Part shown: positions 30,671 to 42,219 of the stretch, in pieces | Numbering within the stretch: position 1 is the first letter of the stretch | Layout of the letters: each line of letters starts with the position of its first letter | Assembly: GCA_030407315.1 (NCBI GenBank) | Contig: JALQPE010000101.1 | Coordinates: 1 to 64,000, forward strand | DNA from: Asparagopsis taxiformis | Taxonomy: Eukaryota; Rhodophyta; Florideophyceae; Bonnemaisoniales; Bonnemaisoniaceae | Direction: 5' to 3' | DNA length: 64,000 nucleotides | The notes under the pieces: model-generated | The model's database searches: none | Seen by the model: the letters and a program-made list of their open reading frames with translations, nothing else | Told to the model about the DNA's origin: nothing | Position numbers and translations under genes: made by a program

Positions 30671-33260
30671 TAGAGCTACTGGAAGATGAATGCGAAGACC
30701 TGGGTTCTTTTCTCGAACTAGAGATGAAGATCGTACGCGAGAGAGAAATACGAGAGTGGATATGTTGTGCCCAGTTGTTGGACTGAGACTTTTTCGACGG
30801 CGAAAGTTAAATATTCAGCAAGGGCGCTTCTGGAACAAAGCATTTAATGTGACCTGGGCCACAAACGTCGGAGCATTCAGGTGGAAAGCACCGTGTCATC
30901 GCGCGTCGAATCATTTCTGTTGATTACAGAAGGGGAGATCTAGATTGGAGTCGAAGCCAATGTACAATTTTGTTTTATTGTATGAAAGCTTCGCATTATG
31001 TCTACCATCGGCCGGGAAAAGACTCCGTAGGGATTGGGTTCTTGGCAGAATCTGTGTTTTGGAGGAGATTTAACTAGATTGTTTTCAATTTTCGGCTGCA
31101 ATTTGTCGCATTCGTTGCCATGATGGCTCAACGCACTGCTGTGAAATAGATGTTGTGTAAATGCTTGTCCAATTTTGGCCGCAATAGACGCAGTGTATAT
31201 GAAGACAATGCTAAAATTGGTGCTTTAGTCTCCAGGTGCGACTGGTAACAGTGCTTTGAGCAACATGAGTATAACCAAGGCGAAATAGAACAGTTTCGTA
31301 TTTTTTGTCATCATTGGAGCGTCAGGAAGGCGCTATTGGGGCGGACGAAGACATTGAGTGAGCACATCACACTCATGCAGTATAAGTTTCTTCTGTCGGT
31401 GAGCACAGGCAGCTTTCTTCCTGAACAAGTTGAAGATTTTATGCTCACTTGTTGAACATCAGGAGGTATCATGCTGCGTTGTAATATATGAGACTGATCT
31501 CAAAAAATTCCCCAACTGTCATATTATAATTATGATACGGCTTTTATGGCGGCAAGGGGAGAGAACGCGCCTTGATTATAACAAAGCACGTTCCCTCGTC
31601 GCCGACAAACGAACCGTATCATGAGTCTGGACCAATAGCGGACACCGAGTCCGGGACAGGTGATCATCCACAGGTCATGAGATAGCAAAAATACATTTTG
31701 CCATTGGTTGAAACAAATAATTCCACTGTCTATGACCGAGATTTAATCTGCGACAGCACGCTTCTGGTAGCCTTTTTATTGGTTGCACGGTTCCCAGAAA
31801 TGAACTACGCATTTGTACACTAGTACATACAGCGGTACCAAGAAAAGAGACCCTTTGCAAGCGTACCGCAAGTACATCGAATAATCTCCACTGGAAGAAT
31901 TTGGCAATAGCCACATGACTACTTTGTGACTAGTTCGGCGCAGCGGTGGTGCACACGCAGCGCACTCTCTAGGATATCTTTCTTCTGGGGAGGGATTGTG
32001 AGCACGACTGAACATGTTGCCGAATTACAGTAGGTTTTAGTTCACAGAGATAAAGTTCAACTAAGTGAAAGCTTTTCCCAAAAGTAGTCAGAATAGTTCC
32101 CTTCTTTTCCAAAGCGTGACATATTAGTGCATTAGACACCTGTCTCGCTATCCGCACAGACATAAGCACGCAGCCGAGGCGTGAGTGTCCTCTACTGACT
32201 GCATCTGTCCAAACCAAAGACAGCTGTGTTTTCTTCATGGGCGTGATCATTCCGGCCTCATTGTGACAGTGACGGTGACAAAACTAGGGAACTTTCGTTT
32301 TCATTCGCCTTTCGATGATAGCTGCAGACATTTCATTTCTAGGTATCTGTAAGCTAAAATGTTTTGCTTTCCCTTGAACGCAGTTGTCCAGGAGAGTGCG
32401 CCGAGCCAGCACCGCCGCTGCGCAAAATTAGTCACAAAGTAGTCATATGGCTATTGCCAAATTCCTCCACTGTCCCGATCCTACTTTTCCAGACGTAATG
32501 TGTCACTCCTCCCCGAATCACACAATACAAGACGAGTTTATTTCGACAAAATGCAACCAACTAATTTCAAACACTGCACAAATCCATACCCCATTAGTAA
32601 AGTTATTTTCTTGCCATTCGTATTTCCTCTGATTCTACGAGCACTTTCGAATTCCATGCTTTACGCTCTTCTTCGTTCCATAGCTACCACCTATCGTATA
32701 ACTATACCATTTTCTTATGACAATTTATTCACAGAGTCATGCACATCACAACGGCTGGAAGGCTATGATCAGCACTATCCTCCCTTACGTCACCGATCCC
32801 CTCACGCGACTTTTTTTCTAACGGACGCCCCACTACACTCCTGTGCTTTCACCGGGTGCTGCAAAAAAGCCAAACAGTTCACTGCTCTCACTTGCAAAGG
32901 GTCCATGATCAATCTACATGGGGACTTCGCCCAACCTACACAGCGTAGATTTTGTAGGCTAGTTGGCGTTGCTTACAGTTCCTTCCAATTGGCTCTTCCA
33001 CCACAATTGTCGCAATGCAATGTGATTGGCTAGAAGGGCTTTCCAGCCGGTTACTGAGTTCTGCGGTTACCACATCATTTTTAGGCTACTTTCTCTGTCA
33101 GCTCGACAACACGAATGCGTTCCCTTACTCTATGGCGTCGAATTTTCGATAGTTGAGCTGGCCCAGCGTTGTGTCCCCCCTAGAGTAGTCAAAACCTGGG
33201 AACATAAAACGCAATCCCCTTCTCAACATCTCTCCATTTTGCCTCATTCGGTGAACCACT
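30671..33260. other. stretch without a recognisable gene
   Basis: Only short open frames without domains are present. The one structured feature is the inverted-repeat pair at 31889-32472, listed separately. Confidence 0.5.
31889..32472. mobile_element. MITE-like inverted-repeat element (about 584 bp)
   Basis: The arms at 31889-31952 and 32409-32472 are reverse complements over about 64 bp with several mismatches. The shared core is AATTTGGCAATAGCC, then ATGACTACTTTGTGACTA and GCGCAGCGG. Outer ends read CACTGG/CAGTGG. No target duplication is visible and the interior has no transposase. A short non-autonomous DNA transposon, for example hAT-like, is a reasonable guess. Confidence 0.5.
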
Positions 33261-33264
33261 CACC

Positions 33265-35118
33265 ATGTACACAATGGCACGATATTTGGCCGGTCTGCAA
33301 AACAACCCAGAGTTTCCCGTCCAGACCGATATGTTGCTTGCCATTCAACTATTTCAACGTTGCATCCGAGAACAGGGCCATATTGATGCCATGTTTGATC
33401 TCGCAGTTATTCATGAGCGCAGTTTTTCGTATGGGGTAAAAGACATTGCGCTCGCAAAAGACCTTTATTCCAGATGCGCTGTACACGGCCATGTTCTGGC
33501 TATGTACAACCTAGCACAGATATTACTGGGGGACAAATATGGATTATATTCACAGAGCTCTTATGGTGATACTCTGAGTGCTGTCGACCTGTACCAGAGA
33601 TGCATTGATGTTTGCGGTCGTTATGAAGCAATGCAAGAGCTCATTGAAATTATTATGAATGGTAGTAGAGGTGTTCAAGTTGATATTCCTCGCGCAGCAG
33701 AGCTGTATCTAGATGTGTTAATATGCGAGATGATGAGAGGCAATGATTTCCCTTGCATAAATATATGCAAGTGGAAGAAGAGACGTCGAACGAGATGAGT
33801 CTCGCACTGTGCAGCTATGTGAGCGATTCATTGATGTTAGTGGCAATGTGCAGAGAATATACCGTTTTGCAATCGATCTCAACCTTGATTAAAGTAATAT
33901 GCAGAAAGATTTGAAGTAAGGCTACTAAAGCTTTGCATTGACAAGAAGGATTTGAAAGCGGCAAAGATTGCACTTTTAGAAGCCTATCTAATCGGCAATC
34001 CAAGCTCTGAAGACATTGAGCACGTAAAGGATCTATATTCTGAATTCATCTTATCAGATCAGAGTGCTAATGATGCGAAGAAACTGGCATCCATCGTCGC
34101 AACTGGCTCACCAAAATATAGAGGAACATCGCTCTCGCCAAGTTCATGATAGAGCTATGTGTTGAAAAATTCAATGATTCGGAATCATTGAACCATCTTG
34201 CGGTGATTCTTTCCTGTGATGACACAGATTTTCAGAACTTTGATCGAGCCAAACAATTGTGCGAAACAAAATCGAACGAGGCTTCACGTCAAGTGTCGTG
34301 AAGCTTGCACAAAAGCTCGCAGCTGGAGAAAATCAGATTTCGTGCAACACACCACTTGCGATTTATCTATTTGAGCTGTGCATAGCACAAGATGATACGA
34401 TAGCAATGGTGTGTCGCGTTAAGATACTATTATCTGGAGAGCCTCGGGAGGAGGATATCGATCGTGCTGTTGCATTAAGTGGTCGTGTATTCACTCAGCT
34501 ACGTTACAAACTACACGCGAGATTTGCTTGATATCGCTAAGGACTTGGCATTTGCAGATAGTTCAAAATGCAAGAGAGTGGTCTCGTCGGCAATTTTGTG
34601 CAGTGAAATGTGCATTGCGAAGAGAAACGACGAATACGCATTGACTACTCTTGCAAGAATACTCATTGTGGCATTTCCAGGACGTGAAAAAAAGCGAAGG
34701 GCTCAAACGGTATGGTAAGAGACAAACAGATGGCGGTAAAGTTATTTGATGCGATCATGGAAACCGATGAAAAGGGATCAACAATAAGGAGTGCGCTTGA
34801 TATTCTGGTGTTTGGGGATATGGAGCAGAGTGATGTTGATCGTGTAGAACAAATTGCGCAAGACGTATACACAGAGTTCGCAGTGGGTTTCACATTGTGA
34901 TTGGCGTTGCTCGGAGACTGAATGCGGGAACGGAAAGAGATGCGACCAAATGCAAGCTTGCTGTCAAACTGCTGGAACTATGTATAGAGAAACGGAACAG
35001 TATTGAGGCGATGGAATAACTGGCGGAAATTTTTGCAGAGGGTGCACCTGGGGTGGAGATGGATCCGTCACGTGCGATTGAATTGCGAGAGCGAGTGCGG
35101 ACGACGCTGGACGGTTAA
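33265..35118 (+). pseudogene. Sel1-like (TPR-type) repeat gene, decayed
   Basis: The plus strand encodes successive repeats with the pattern A-x-x-L-Y-x-R-C-[AI], for example DIALAKDLYSRCAVHGHVLA, AVDLYQRCIDVCGRYEA, AIYLFELCIAQDDTIA and LAVKLLELCIEKRN. These resemble Sel1-like repeats, helical pairs used as protein-protein scaffolds. An initial intact frame (ATG 33265 to 33798) is followed by pieces in all three frames with at least five breaks and an in-frame TAA near 35017. The terminal piece ends at 35118. The original protein would have had roughly 600 residues. Its function is unknown. Confidence 0.65.
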
Positions 35119-36217
35119 TAATCTTATAATCGCTGACATGCTACAGCACGTTTGATCTGACCCAATAGATCAGGATCGGGCGATGGGGCCGCAGTTACGT
35201 GTGAGATTGGCTGCAGATCAAAAAGATCCGAGCAAATTCTGCTGTGTGAACAGCAAAATTATATTCATTGCCGATCTACCGCGAGGCCTCTGTCATTGCA
35301 TTAGAGAGATGGTATCGAAGGTTGTCTTAACTGCTTCGTATCATCACCTCTGAGGTTGTCGTGTTATATCTGCCAACCAAATTAAAACTTGCTGCTACTT
35401 GTCCCACGAGTTGCGCCTGATGCATTGCAACTGCAGACCTGTCTTCGCCTCCTCCGTATCGCTACACTTTTCGTAAGACAAGCAAAATCACTGTAGTACC
35501 CAATTAACAACCCCATTCAAACGTGTCTCTACGAGTGTGGCCAATGTCTCGAAATGAACTGTTCGGGCATGCCAACGTAGCAGAGAGCAAAATGCACACC
35601 AGACAAGTTTTACCGCTTCTGCAGCACCCTCTCACTCTGAGTCGGATGCAAATCTCAATCATCTACAACAACTTGAACCGTCAGAAAGTCGCAGTAGCCA
35701 TCAATCCGGAGAAGAGTAGAGCTTTTGGGCTCATGTTTGAAATAATGCGGATATAGGTTTCGTTTTTTCCCTGTTGATGAAACTGCGTTGTACATCGTTA
35801 GATACTAAATTTAATTTAATAATTGCGTTTCCTTACGCAACACAAACGTTTGGGCTGAAACGGAGATCTTCAAAAGCTCAGATAACGAGTCCGACATCTT
35901 CTCCCATCGGAGCAGCATTGGTGGGGGCTGCTTGTCATGTATGATGCAAGTTGAATCTACTACTGTTGCAACAGCACTTCCAGCTCCCGTGACTGGTTGT
36001 GAACCCTAACGATTCGATTCATTTTTTCAATCTTCGGGGGTGACAAAACAAGTGGTCTCATGTCAGGCCACTTGTCCGATACGCACTAGATGAACTAGTA
36101 TTTGACCAAATTTTGTGGCCAATCAGCATCGAATTGGTCTAAGGGAAGAGTGACGATTTTGACTCCTGGGTAGGTCGCGAAGGGCCTGCAGATTGTTGTC
36201 TCGCCACCCATTACTAC
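35119..36217. other. stretch without a recognisable gene
   Basis: Short open frames only; nothing recognisable before the Mutator-like element. Confidence 0.5.
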
Positions 36218-36226
36218 ATTTATCTT
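36218..36226. repeat. 9-bp target-site duplication of the Mutator-like element, left copy
   Basis: ATTTATCTT directly precedes the left TIR and is repeated exactly at 43923-43931. Nine base pairs is the classic Mutator/MULE duplication length. Confidence 0.92.
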
Positions 36227-37469
36227 GGCTATGTCCAAATCTACTCAGAGTATATCTGTATATAAGACACGCTCCGTCGTGATTTCGTCCAGCTTGTGCG
36301 GCCAATCAAATTCTTTCGTCCAACTACTTCCCTCCCACCAATCGCAGCCTTTCGTCAACTCAGGGAGCTTTCTAATTGGTCGAGAGAAAAATTATTGCAA
36401 AAACACCCTCTCTGCATGGCCCCCAAATTAGCCCAGAATCGACATTGGGCGAAGCCGTGCTCAAGCGTTACGGTGCCGCGTGACAATTGCGTTTCGGAAA
36501 ATAAAACAAAAGTGAAAACCCATTTTCGCCCGCCGCCGCGGCGCTAGTGGACCATTTCCATCAACGGTCCTACACGGACCGAGTGGACATTTTGGCGCAC
36601 TGTTTTGATCCAGTGTTCCCGTCGACTATCTACCCACCGCCGAGAACATACCTTGTCTCGCTGACGGCGATCGAAAACCATTACGTCACGTCTTCCCTGC
36701 ATTAGGCGCACTACAACATCAAAGCAGTGCCGCGAACAAGTTTCGCACGGGTGGAGCTTGTACGCAAGGCCGAAGCGAAAATACGAACACGCTGCTGCTC
36801 CGTATCGAGAATCCAGCCTCTGGATAAAACCCAGTACTCCGCGTTTTCTTTCACTGCGTGCGCCACAACAGAAAAGCGATAAAACGAATAAGCTGTTACT
36901 CTGACGAACTAGCTGGCGAAATCATTGTCAAATTGAAGCGAGAATACGAATATTATCGCACGTTCTCACAAAAATAACCACCCTGTTGATTCCATTTGAA
37001 TGGAAAAGTGAGTACCAACTACCTCTCCGTTACATGCGAATACGTGAACAGATGAAAATATGCTGACTGACATTTCGATTATCTCGCTTTCTCAAATTCT
37101 ATCTTTGAAAACGGTCATCACATTACCCAGAAGTGAAAATGGAAAGTGATGAAACCAGAAAGAAAAAAACCATACAAAGATTCTTTGAGAGACTGAAGAA
37201 TTGGAATTTCGGGTTGACAGAAGGAGAAAGAGACGTAATGAGCAAGTACCTCACGAAGCTTTTGGGAACATCGGTACCTTCCGATGATGCAAAACCATGG
37301 ATAGAGCATTGCAGAGAAGCAGAGATGCTTGAAGATCATCTCCTTCTCGCTGGTATGACCGAACTCAAATTTTCGGAGAATGTGTTTGTCTTCGGATGTA
37401 GCACTGGGCAGTTTTTCAGTGCCGGTGCTGCAAAATTCCGTGATGGTGACGAGCTAGACGCAAGAGATC
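36227..37469 (+). repeat. left terminal inverted repeat of the MULE (1.24 kb)
   Basis: This is the reverse complement of 42678-43922; the arms diverge exactly after the AGAGATC shared by both. The outer 200 bp hold CCAATC boxes (GCCAATCA, CACCAATCG, and ATTGGTC in reverse) interleaved with TTTCGTCCAACT repeats, plausible promoter or transposase-binding sites. Its inner end contains a truncated copy of the peptidase gene start. Confidence 0.95.
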
Positions 37470-37501
37470 GAAAGCATGAGAGCAGTGCTGTGCGGCATTG
37501 A
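37139..37501 (+). pseudogene. truncated 5' copy of the Ulp1-type peptidase gene in the left TIR
   Basis: ATG at 37139 opens a frame identical to the first ~110 codons of the peptidase gene in the right TIR (MESDETRKKK to DGDELDARD). Past the TIR end at 37469 it runs into unrelated sequence and stops at 37501. It lacks the catalytic region. It exists because the TIR includes the gene's 5' end, so both element ends have the same promoter and start. Confidence 0.85.
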
Positions 37502-37962
37502 AAACTCTCTATTTAGGATCAATTGTTGCATGGGCGTGTGATGGGGCTAATTACAATTCGAGTAAGTCAGGTTCTGTCAACTTGTTTGACATTTGCATAT
37601 ATTGAAGTCGGGCTACTGATAAGGTTCTAGAGATATGTCAAGAGAATATATGAAACTTCTGGATGAGTGTGATCTGCTGGCATTGGAATGCCAAATGCAG
37701 TAGCAATGTGTCTGGAGAGAAAGAAAGATGGTAACAGCCTCTGGTGCACTGTATGCCTGATCTATTATTGCATGCGTCGAGTTGACGTGCGGCAAACAGA
37801 GACAAGTAGAAAGCTTATGGAACAGATCTTAGGTGGGCAGGGTGCATGTTTACTAGAAAGTGTGAAGTGGAAACAATCAATGAAATGCGCAAGACGAAAT
37901 GGGAATCTAATGGAATGAATTCTTTCTCTAGCGAGAAATAATGCGTTCATACCACTCAAAAG
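37502..37962. other. subterminal spacer between left TIR and transposase 3' end
   Basis: No gene was recognised. It should hold the transposase 3' untranslated region and polyadenylation signals. Any transcript started from the left TIR would run convergent to the transposase. Confidence 0.5.
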
Positions 37963-40900
37963 TCAAGTTAGCTTCGACTTCGCCTTGGAAACAGTATGAG
38001 AGTTTGCCGTGCTATTTCTCTTCGATTTGCTCTTGTGTCCGCTCTTAGATTTGTATTTGTCATAGAATCCAGTTTTTCGCTTCAACGAAACTCTTCGAAC
38101 CTTTAGAGGTGGGTTGAGAATCATTTGATTAGGTGCAGTACCAATACTTTCACCATCTAGTTGGAATAGTTTTGGCTCTTTCAGTCTCCAATTATTCCGG
38201 TTTCCTAATTGCCATGGTAAGCGTAAAGGACAATCAATGGATACCCCACTTCCCGGTTTTTCTCCCCTCGAAACCTGCGACAAGACTAATTTCATCAATG
38301 AATCCAAGGCCAATGTAGCTTCATCTCCCAGCATCTCTGTAGCTCTGAAAATTTGGTCAAACCGCGCTTTGAGGTCACTATACTTCATAGCCTTCTTCAG
38401 CTCGGATGAATTAGGTCCCTCAGTAGTTACACCTTCGTCTGCGTCCTCCGTACAATTTCCAGAATTATGGTGCGGTCGAGGGTGATCCATCCTACACATA
38501 TGTACAGAGTCTACCCATTTTCTTCGTTCACGCATCCAATATACGTGTATACATGTTTGTACATCAATATTCGCCGTCGTCTCCAATGTCCCTTTGATGT
38601 TAGTATTGTTAGAGTACTCGGGGAAAAGAACAATTACACGCATGGCGTGTGGACACGGTAATCCAGATGTGCGGAAGAATGAACATTTGCACCATACTAC
38701 TAGGTGTCTTGAAACAGAGGCCCATACAAAGACTTGCTGTTCAAGTACTCTAGAATCGGACTGCTTCTCCAGAAAGAATAAAACGCAATTTCCCAACGAT
38801 TGGAGATCTCGAGGCTTTCCGCCACTCTGTCCATTCTTTGTCTCCACCCCGTCCATGTGTTCTCCTCTGTTCACTATTTCATGGCCTGTAATCCTCCAAT
38901 CGATTGAAGGAACATAGGAAAGGTCAATGAGCTTTCGGATGCTATACTCAGTATACGTCCGCATAAATCTTTCCAGTTCTGGACCTCTCTTCAACCCAGC
39001 CGTGTAAACTTGCTTCGATAAAGACTTGGATATAGAATCGCTCTTGAGCAGACGTTCTTCCTCAAGTCGATGAGTATATTTGTGAAGCTCAATTGGAATT
39101 TCTCCAAGAGGGACTCTACGTTTCATTATCTCGGACCGAAATATTGCGTTAAAACACTCAGTGTACCCACTTCCCTGAAATAGAAACCTTAATCCACACT
39201 TTGTTCTGTTATAGCAGTGAACAACGTAGTCCTTCAATTTGTAGTATAGCAAAGTGTACCACCTTGGGTATTTTGTACTCTGCATCTCTGCGAAGTAGAG
39301 TGACTCGAAACCAGACCTTCTTGCTAAAAATATCTCTTCAGATGGGCTACGTCTCAATTGATACAGATCCTTTGACATGTGTCCAATACAGGAAGGTGCA
39401 TTGCTACTATCTTGCATAGTATCCTCTGATATAGTTGGCCTCTTGAAGATATCATTTCCTCTCGCACATCTCTGCTGCATTTCCAAGTTCCCGTGCTGTG
39501 CAAAAAATGCTGCCACATTCTTCATCTGATTTACGTTGAGATGCCATTCATCCAACAATATGTGCGATTTCGGCCAAACTCTTTGAGCGGCTCGAATACC
39601 AGCCGAGTCTTGATCCAGTGCTACAACATTCGGGTCGCATGGACACATTGTCCGGAACTCATTCATAGCCCAGAAAAGGCTCTGCTCTGTTTCATCACTT
39701 AACAATCCAACCATGTATATTGCGTTGTGACCCTCGTTTGTTCTCCCTGCGAAACCTATCATGGGTAGTCCGTATACATTTGAGACAGATTTGCAATCTA
39801 CAGAAATTCCGGGAAAGATACCATCTTGCTCGTACATATCTCTCCATTGTGGCAAGGCCCAACAGATCGAGTGCAAGCTGAAATCAGTGTTCAAACGAAT
39901 CCTGAAGTATGTTCGCGGATTCTCATTGTGTAATGATGATAGAGACTGGAATAGACGCATACAGTCTGTATTGAGAGGGTGCTCTCGCCTAAAGTTATAC
40001 CAAAGGAACTTTCGGAAGCGATCGCGATGCAGTATAATATCGTACTTGTCCTGCAGATAACGAACAATATCCGCGCAACCCAGGTAGGAAGTTCTACTCA
40101 TAGACAGAGCTTCCTGTATCGCCTCTGGTGGAATCGTAGCTCGCATTACTTTCTGAGATGGATGGTGACAATGGGTTCCATCAAGGAGAGTAAAAGAGTG
40201 ACGAATAACCAATGGGGATACTGAATCCTTTTTCTCAGCTGCATTTTCATCACTCTCAACTGCGGTTTGGGGTTTGCAGATTATCTTCCCACGAATCTTG
40301 AATTTAAATGGACATTTGAGATGCTGTTCTTTGCAAACAAGAACAACAGAATCTATGCGTTCTTTCAAACTGTCGAAATATTGAGACGAACGTATGATGA
40401 GACGATAACCAAAGCTTTCGGAAATGTGTCGCAATGAAGATATGAGGCCCCCGCTGTCGGTATCAATTCCATCATGCAACCTCCCTATGGTCAACATTGC
40501 CTCGCCGACAGTGCATTCAATCTCCTTCTGTTCCAACTCAAGTTTTTTCTGGTCAATTCTCTCTTTTTCAGGTTCTGAATTTTTCCCTTGCGTTCCTCCG
40601 TCTTTAATGCTCTCTTCCTGGACGAAAACATTGTCAGCATCTCGTTTACTAGAACTGCCAGTGTTTTCGGATAAGCACTGGGCGTAGGCATGGTCACCAG
40701 TACCCTGTGTTGGCAACTCCAATTGACTGTCGTCTGGATTGGGAGGCAGTACAGGTCCTTTTGAGTTCTGACGAGAGTTAGAATTCTTGATGTCCGCATT
40801 ATAGTCTTTTTTGTTTCGAGACTGTACTCGTTGCTTTCGAATTACAGACGGTAGTCGCGGTAGGAGGGTTGTCATGGACGTTGTAAATCCATTCAAGGCT

Positions 40901-42219
40901 TGCATCTCATCATCTGCATCCTTTTCAACAGCTCTTATGGTCCGCAAAACATTCATATACCTCCGTGAAGGCTCACTGGTCGCAACATGTTTGTGGCCAT
41001 TGACATACTTCACACTCCACGATCGATTCTGCCGGAACCTCCAAGCATGGAACTCAGCAGCACACTTATTTATCCTTCGTTTCTCGACACAAAGAAGTCT
41101 CAAATGTGTATGAAAGATCCGTGAAAGCTTCAGAGAGGTGACAGTGGGTGAACCATAGAAAACATTTTCGCTCCTTCCAAGTTCATCCAGAAACTTCTCC
41201 AGTCTTCCTGCCACGAAAAAACAATCAGATAGATCGGGTTCGAAACGTGCGTTCTCTTCAGTAGTGCAATTCCCTGTAAATTGGGCTACATCGTTTTTGG
41301 CTCGTTCTCTTCCTTCCATGTTTTCTATTTTCGCTGAGACTTCATCTGAGGAGAGGAGGCTGTTTCCAGGACCTTCAAATGCTGTATCCTCTTGATACAT
41401 CTGCAATGTGTCGGGGTATTTTGGCCCATGTATTTTCGACTTTGTTAAGTTCTTTCCGCCTTTGTCGGTGGAGCCAGAGAGACGAGAGCCCTCAGATTCT
41501 GCACCCTGCTCCGGAAAAACAAATGTATTGTATAAATTCAATGCCCCGTGGTTACTCTTGTCGAATTTTCTGGCCCAGATCGGTGCGTCTACAGAGCAAG
41601 CACCGTTATTTGGCCCCACAGAAGCCTCAGAATTAGATCCGCTCTCAAGAGGGTTGAATACAGGGTTGTCACTCAATTTCAGGTCTTCAACCCTACCCTC
41701 TACCTCCATGTCTAATGTCTCTTCGTTCGCTTGGACGAATTCTTCACTGCATGAGCCCTTTAGCTCCTGCACTGGGTTCGCTGTAATCCTCCCTACGTCA
41801 CCCGAAACTGCATTCATTGGCGTAGAATATTGCTCGGGAATAGTATTACAAAGTGATCCCAATTCCTTGATGACAGTTTCCTTAGACAACTCTGCTTCGG
41901 AAGCGAATGACTTGACACTCTCATAGCATTTAGAATTGCCTTTACAAAGCACGGAACTGCTGCCCATATGAAAGTTGAACATAAAATTTGTCATATCAAA
42001 GCTCACAAGCACTTCTTGATCTGGAGCAGAGCTTTCTGCGCTGTCCGCATCGATAACATCTGAGGATTCATCTCTATCGCCATCCAGGTCGATTACCATA
42101 TCGCTTGGAAGCTCAGAATGAGCATAATTCATGAAAATCCCTCCGGGAAGAAGAGAACTCAAATGCCTGCAGACCGCGAAATCATCAATTGCTTTTTCAT
42201 TTCTGGAATCTGAGCCCAT
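37963..42219 (-). CDS. MULE transposase with FAR1-like zinc domain and SWIM finger (1418 aa)
   Basis: An intact 1418-codon frame (ATG at 42219) encodes the DDE transposase that cuts and inserts the element. Residues 1-540 are acidic, Ser-rich and low in complexity. Around 600-700 lies a FAR1/WRKY-GCM1-type zinc-binding region (CKEQHLKCPFKFKI, then GTHCHHPSQ). The MULE catalytic core has Asp near 808 (ISVDCKSV), Asp near 869 (VALDQDSAG) and Glu near 1021 (YTECFNAI). A SWIM finger follows near 1179 (CKC...CPH). The C-terminus is Lys/Arg/Ser-rich, perhaps nuclear-localising. The length exceeds most plant MULE transposases because of the N-terminal extension. The start lies 20 nt upstream of the peptidase stop, so the two genes overlap slightly in different frames. 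Confidence 0.92.
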   Translation of the reverse strand: MGSDSRNEKAIDDFAVCRHLSSLLPGGIFMNYAHSELPSDMVIDLDGDRDESSDVIDADSAESSAPDQEVLVSFDMTNFMFNFHMGSSSVLCKGNSKCYESVKSFASEAELSKETVIKELGSLCNTIPEQYSTPMNAVSGDVGRITANPVQELKGSCSEEFVQANEETLDMEVEGRVEDLKLSDNPVFNPLESGSNSEASVGPNNGACSVDAPIWARKFDKSNHGALNLYNTFVFPEQGAESEGSRLSGSTDKGGKNLTKSKIHGPKYPDTLQMYQEDTAFEGPGNSLLSSDEVSAKIENMEGRERAKNDVAQFTGNCTTEENARFEPDLSDCFFVAGRLEKFLDELGRSENVFYGSPTVTSLKLSRIFHTHLRLLCVEKRRINKCAAEFHAWRFRQNRSWSVKYVNGHKHVATSEPSRRYMNVLRTIRAVEKDADDEMQALNGFTTSMTTLLPRLPSVIRKQRVQSRNKKDYNADIKNSNSRQNSKGPVLPPNPDDSQLELPTQGTGDHAYAQCLSENTGSSSKRDADNVFVQEESIKDGGTQGKNSEPEKERIDQKKLELEQKEIECTVGEAMLTIGRLHDGIDTDSGGLISSLRHISESFGYRLIIRSSQYFDSLKERIDSVVLVCKEQHLKCPFKFKIRGKIICKPQTAVESDENAAEKKDSVSPLVIRHSFTLLDGTHCHHPSQKVMRATIPPEAIQEALSMSRTSYLGCADIVRYLQDKYDIILHRDRFRKFLWYNFRREHPLNTDCMRLFQSLSSLHNENPRTYFRIRLNTDFSLHSICWALPQWRDMYEQDGIFPGISVDCKSVSNVYGLPMIGFAGRTNEGHNAIYMVGLLSDETEQSLFWAMNEFRTMCPCDPNVVALDQDSAGIRAAQRVWPKSHILLDEWHLNVNQMKNVAAFFAQHGNLEMQQRCARGNDIFKRPTISEDTMQDSSNAPSCIGHMSKDLYQLRRSPSEEIFLARRSGFESLYFAEMQSTKYPRWYTLLYYKLKDYVVHCYNRTKCGLRFLFQGSGYTECFNAIFRSEIMKRRVPLGEIPIELHKYTHRLEEERLLKSDSISKSLSKQVYTAGLKRGPELERFMRTYTEYSIRKLIDLSYVPSIDWRITGHEIVNRGEHMDGVETKNGQSGGKPRDLQSLGNCVLFFLEKQSDSRVLEQQVFVWASVSRHLVVWCKCSFFRTSGLPCPHAMRVIVLFPEYSNNTNIKGTLETTANIDVQTCIHVYWMRERRKWVDSVHMCRMDHPRPHHNSGNCTEDADEGVTTEGPNSSELKKAMKYSDLKARFDQIFRATEMLGDEATLALDSLMKLVLSQVSRGEKPGSGVSIDCPLRLPWQLGNRNNWRLKEPKLFQLDGESIGTAPNQMILNPPLKVRRVSLKRKTGFYDKYKSKSGHKSKSKRNSTANSHTVSKAKSKLT

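Noticed and set aside
36225..36431. Open frames in the outer MULE TIRs (MAMSKSTQSISV...).
   Set aside because: They lie in promoter-like TIR sequence, differ in length between the two arms through single-base indels, and have no domain.
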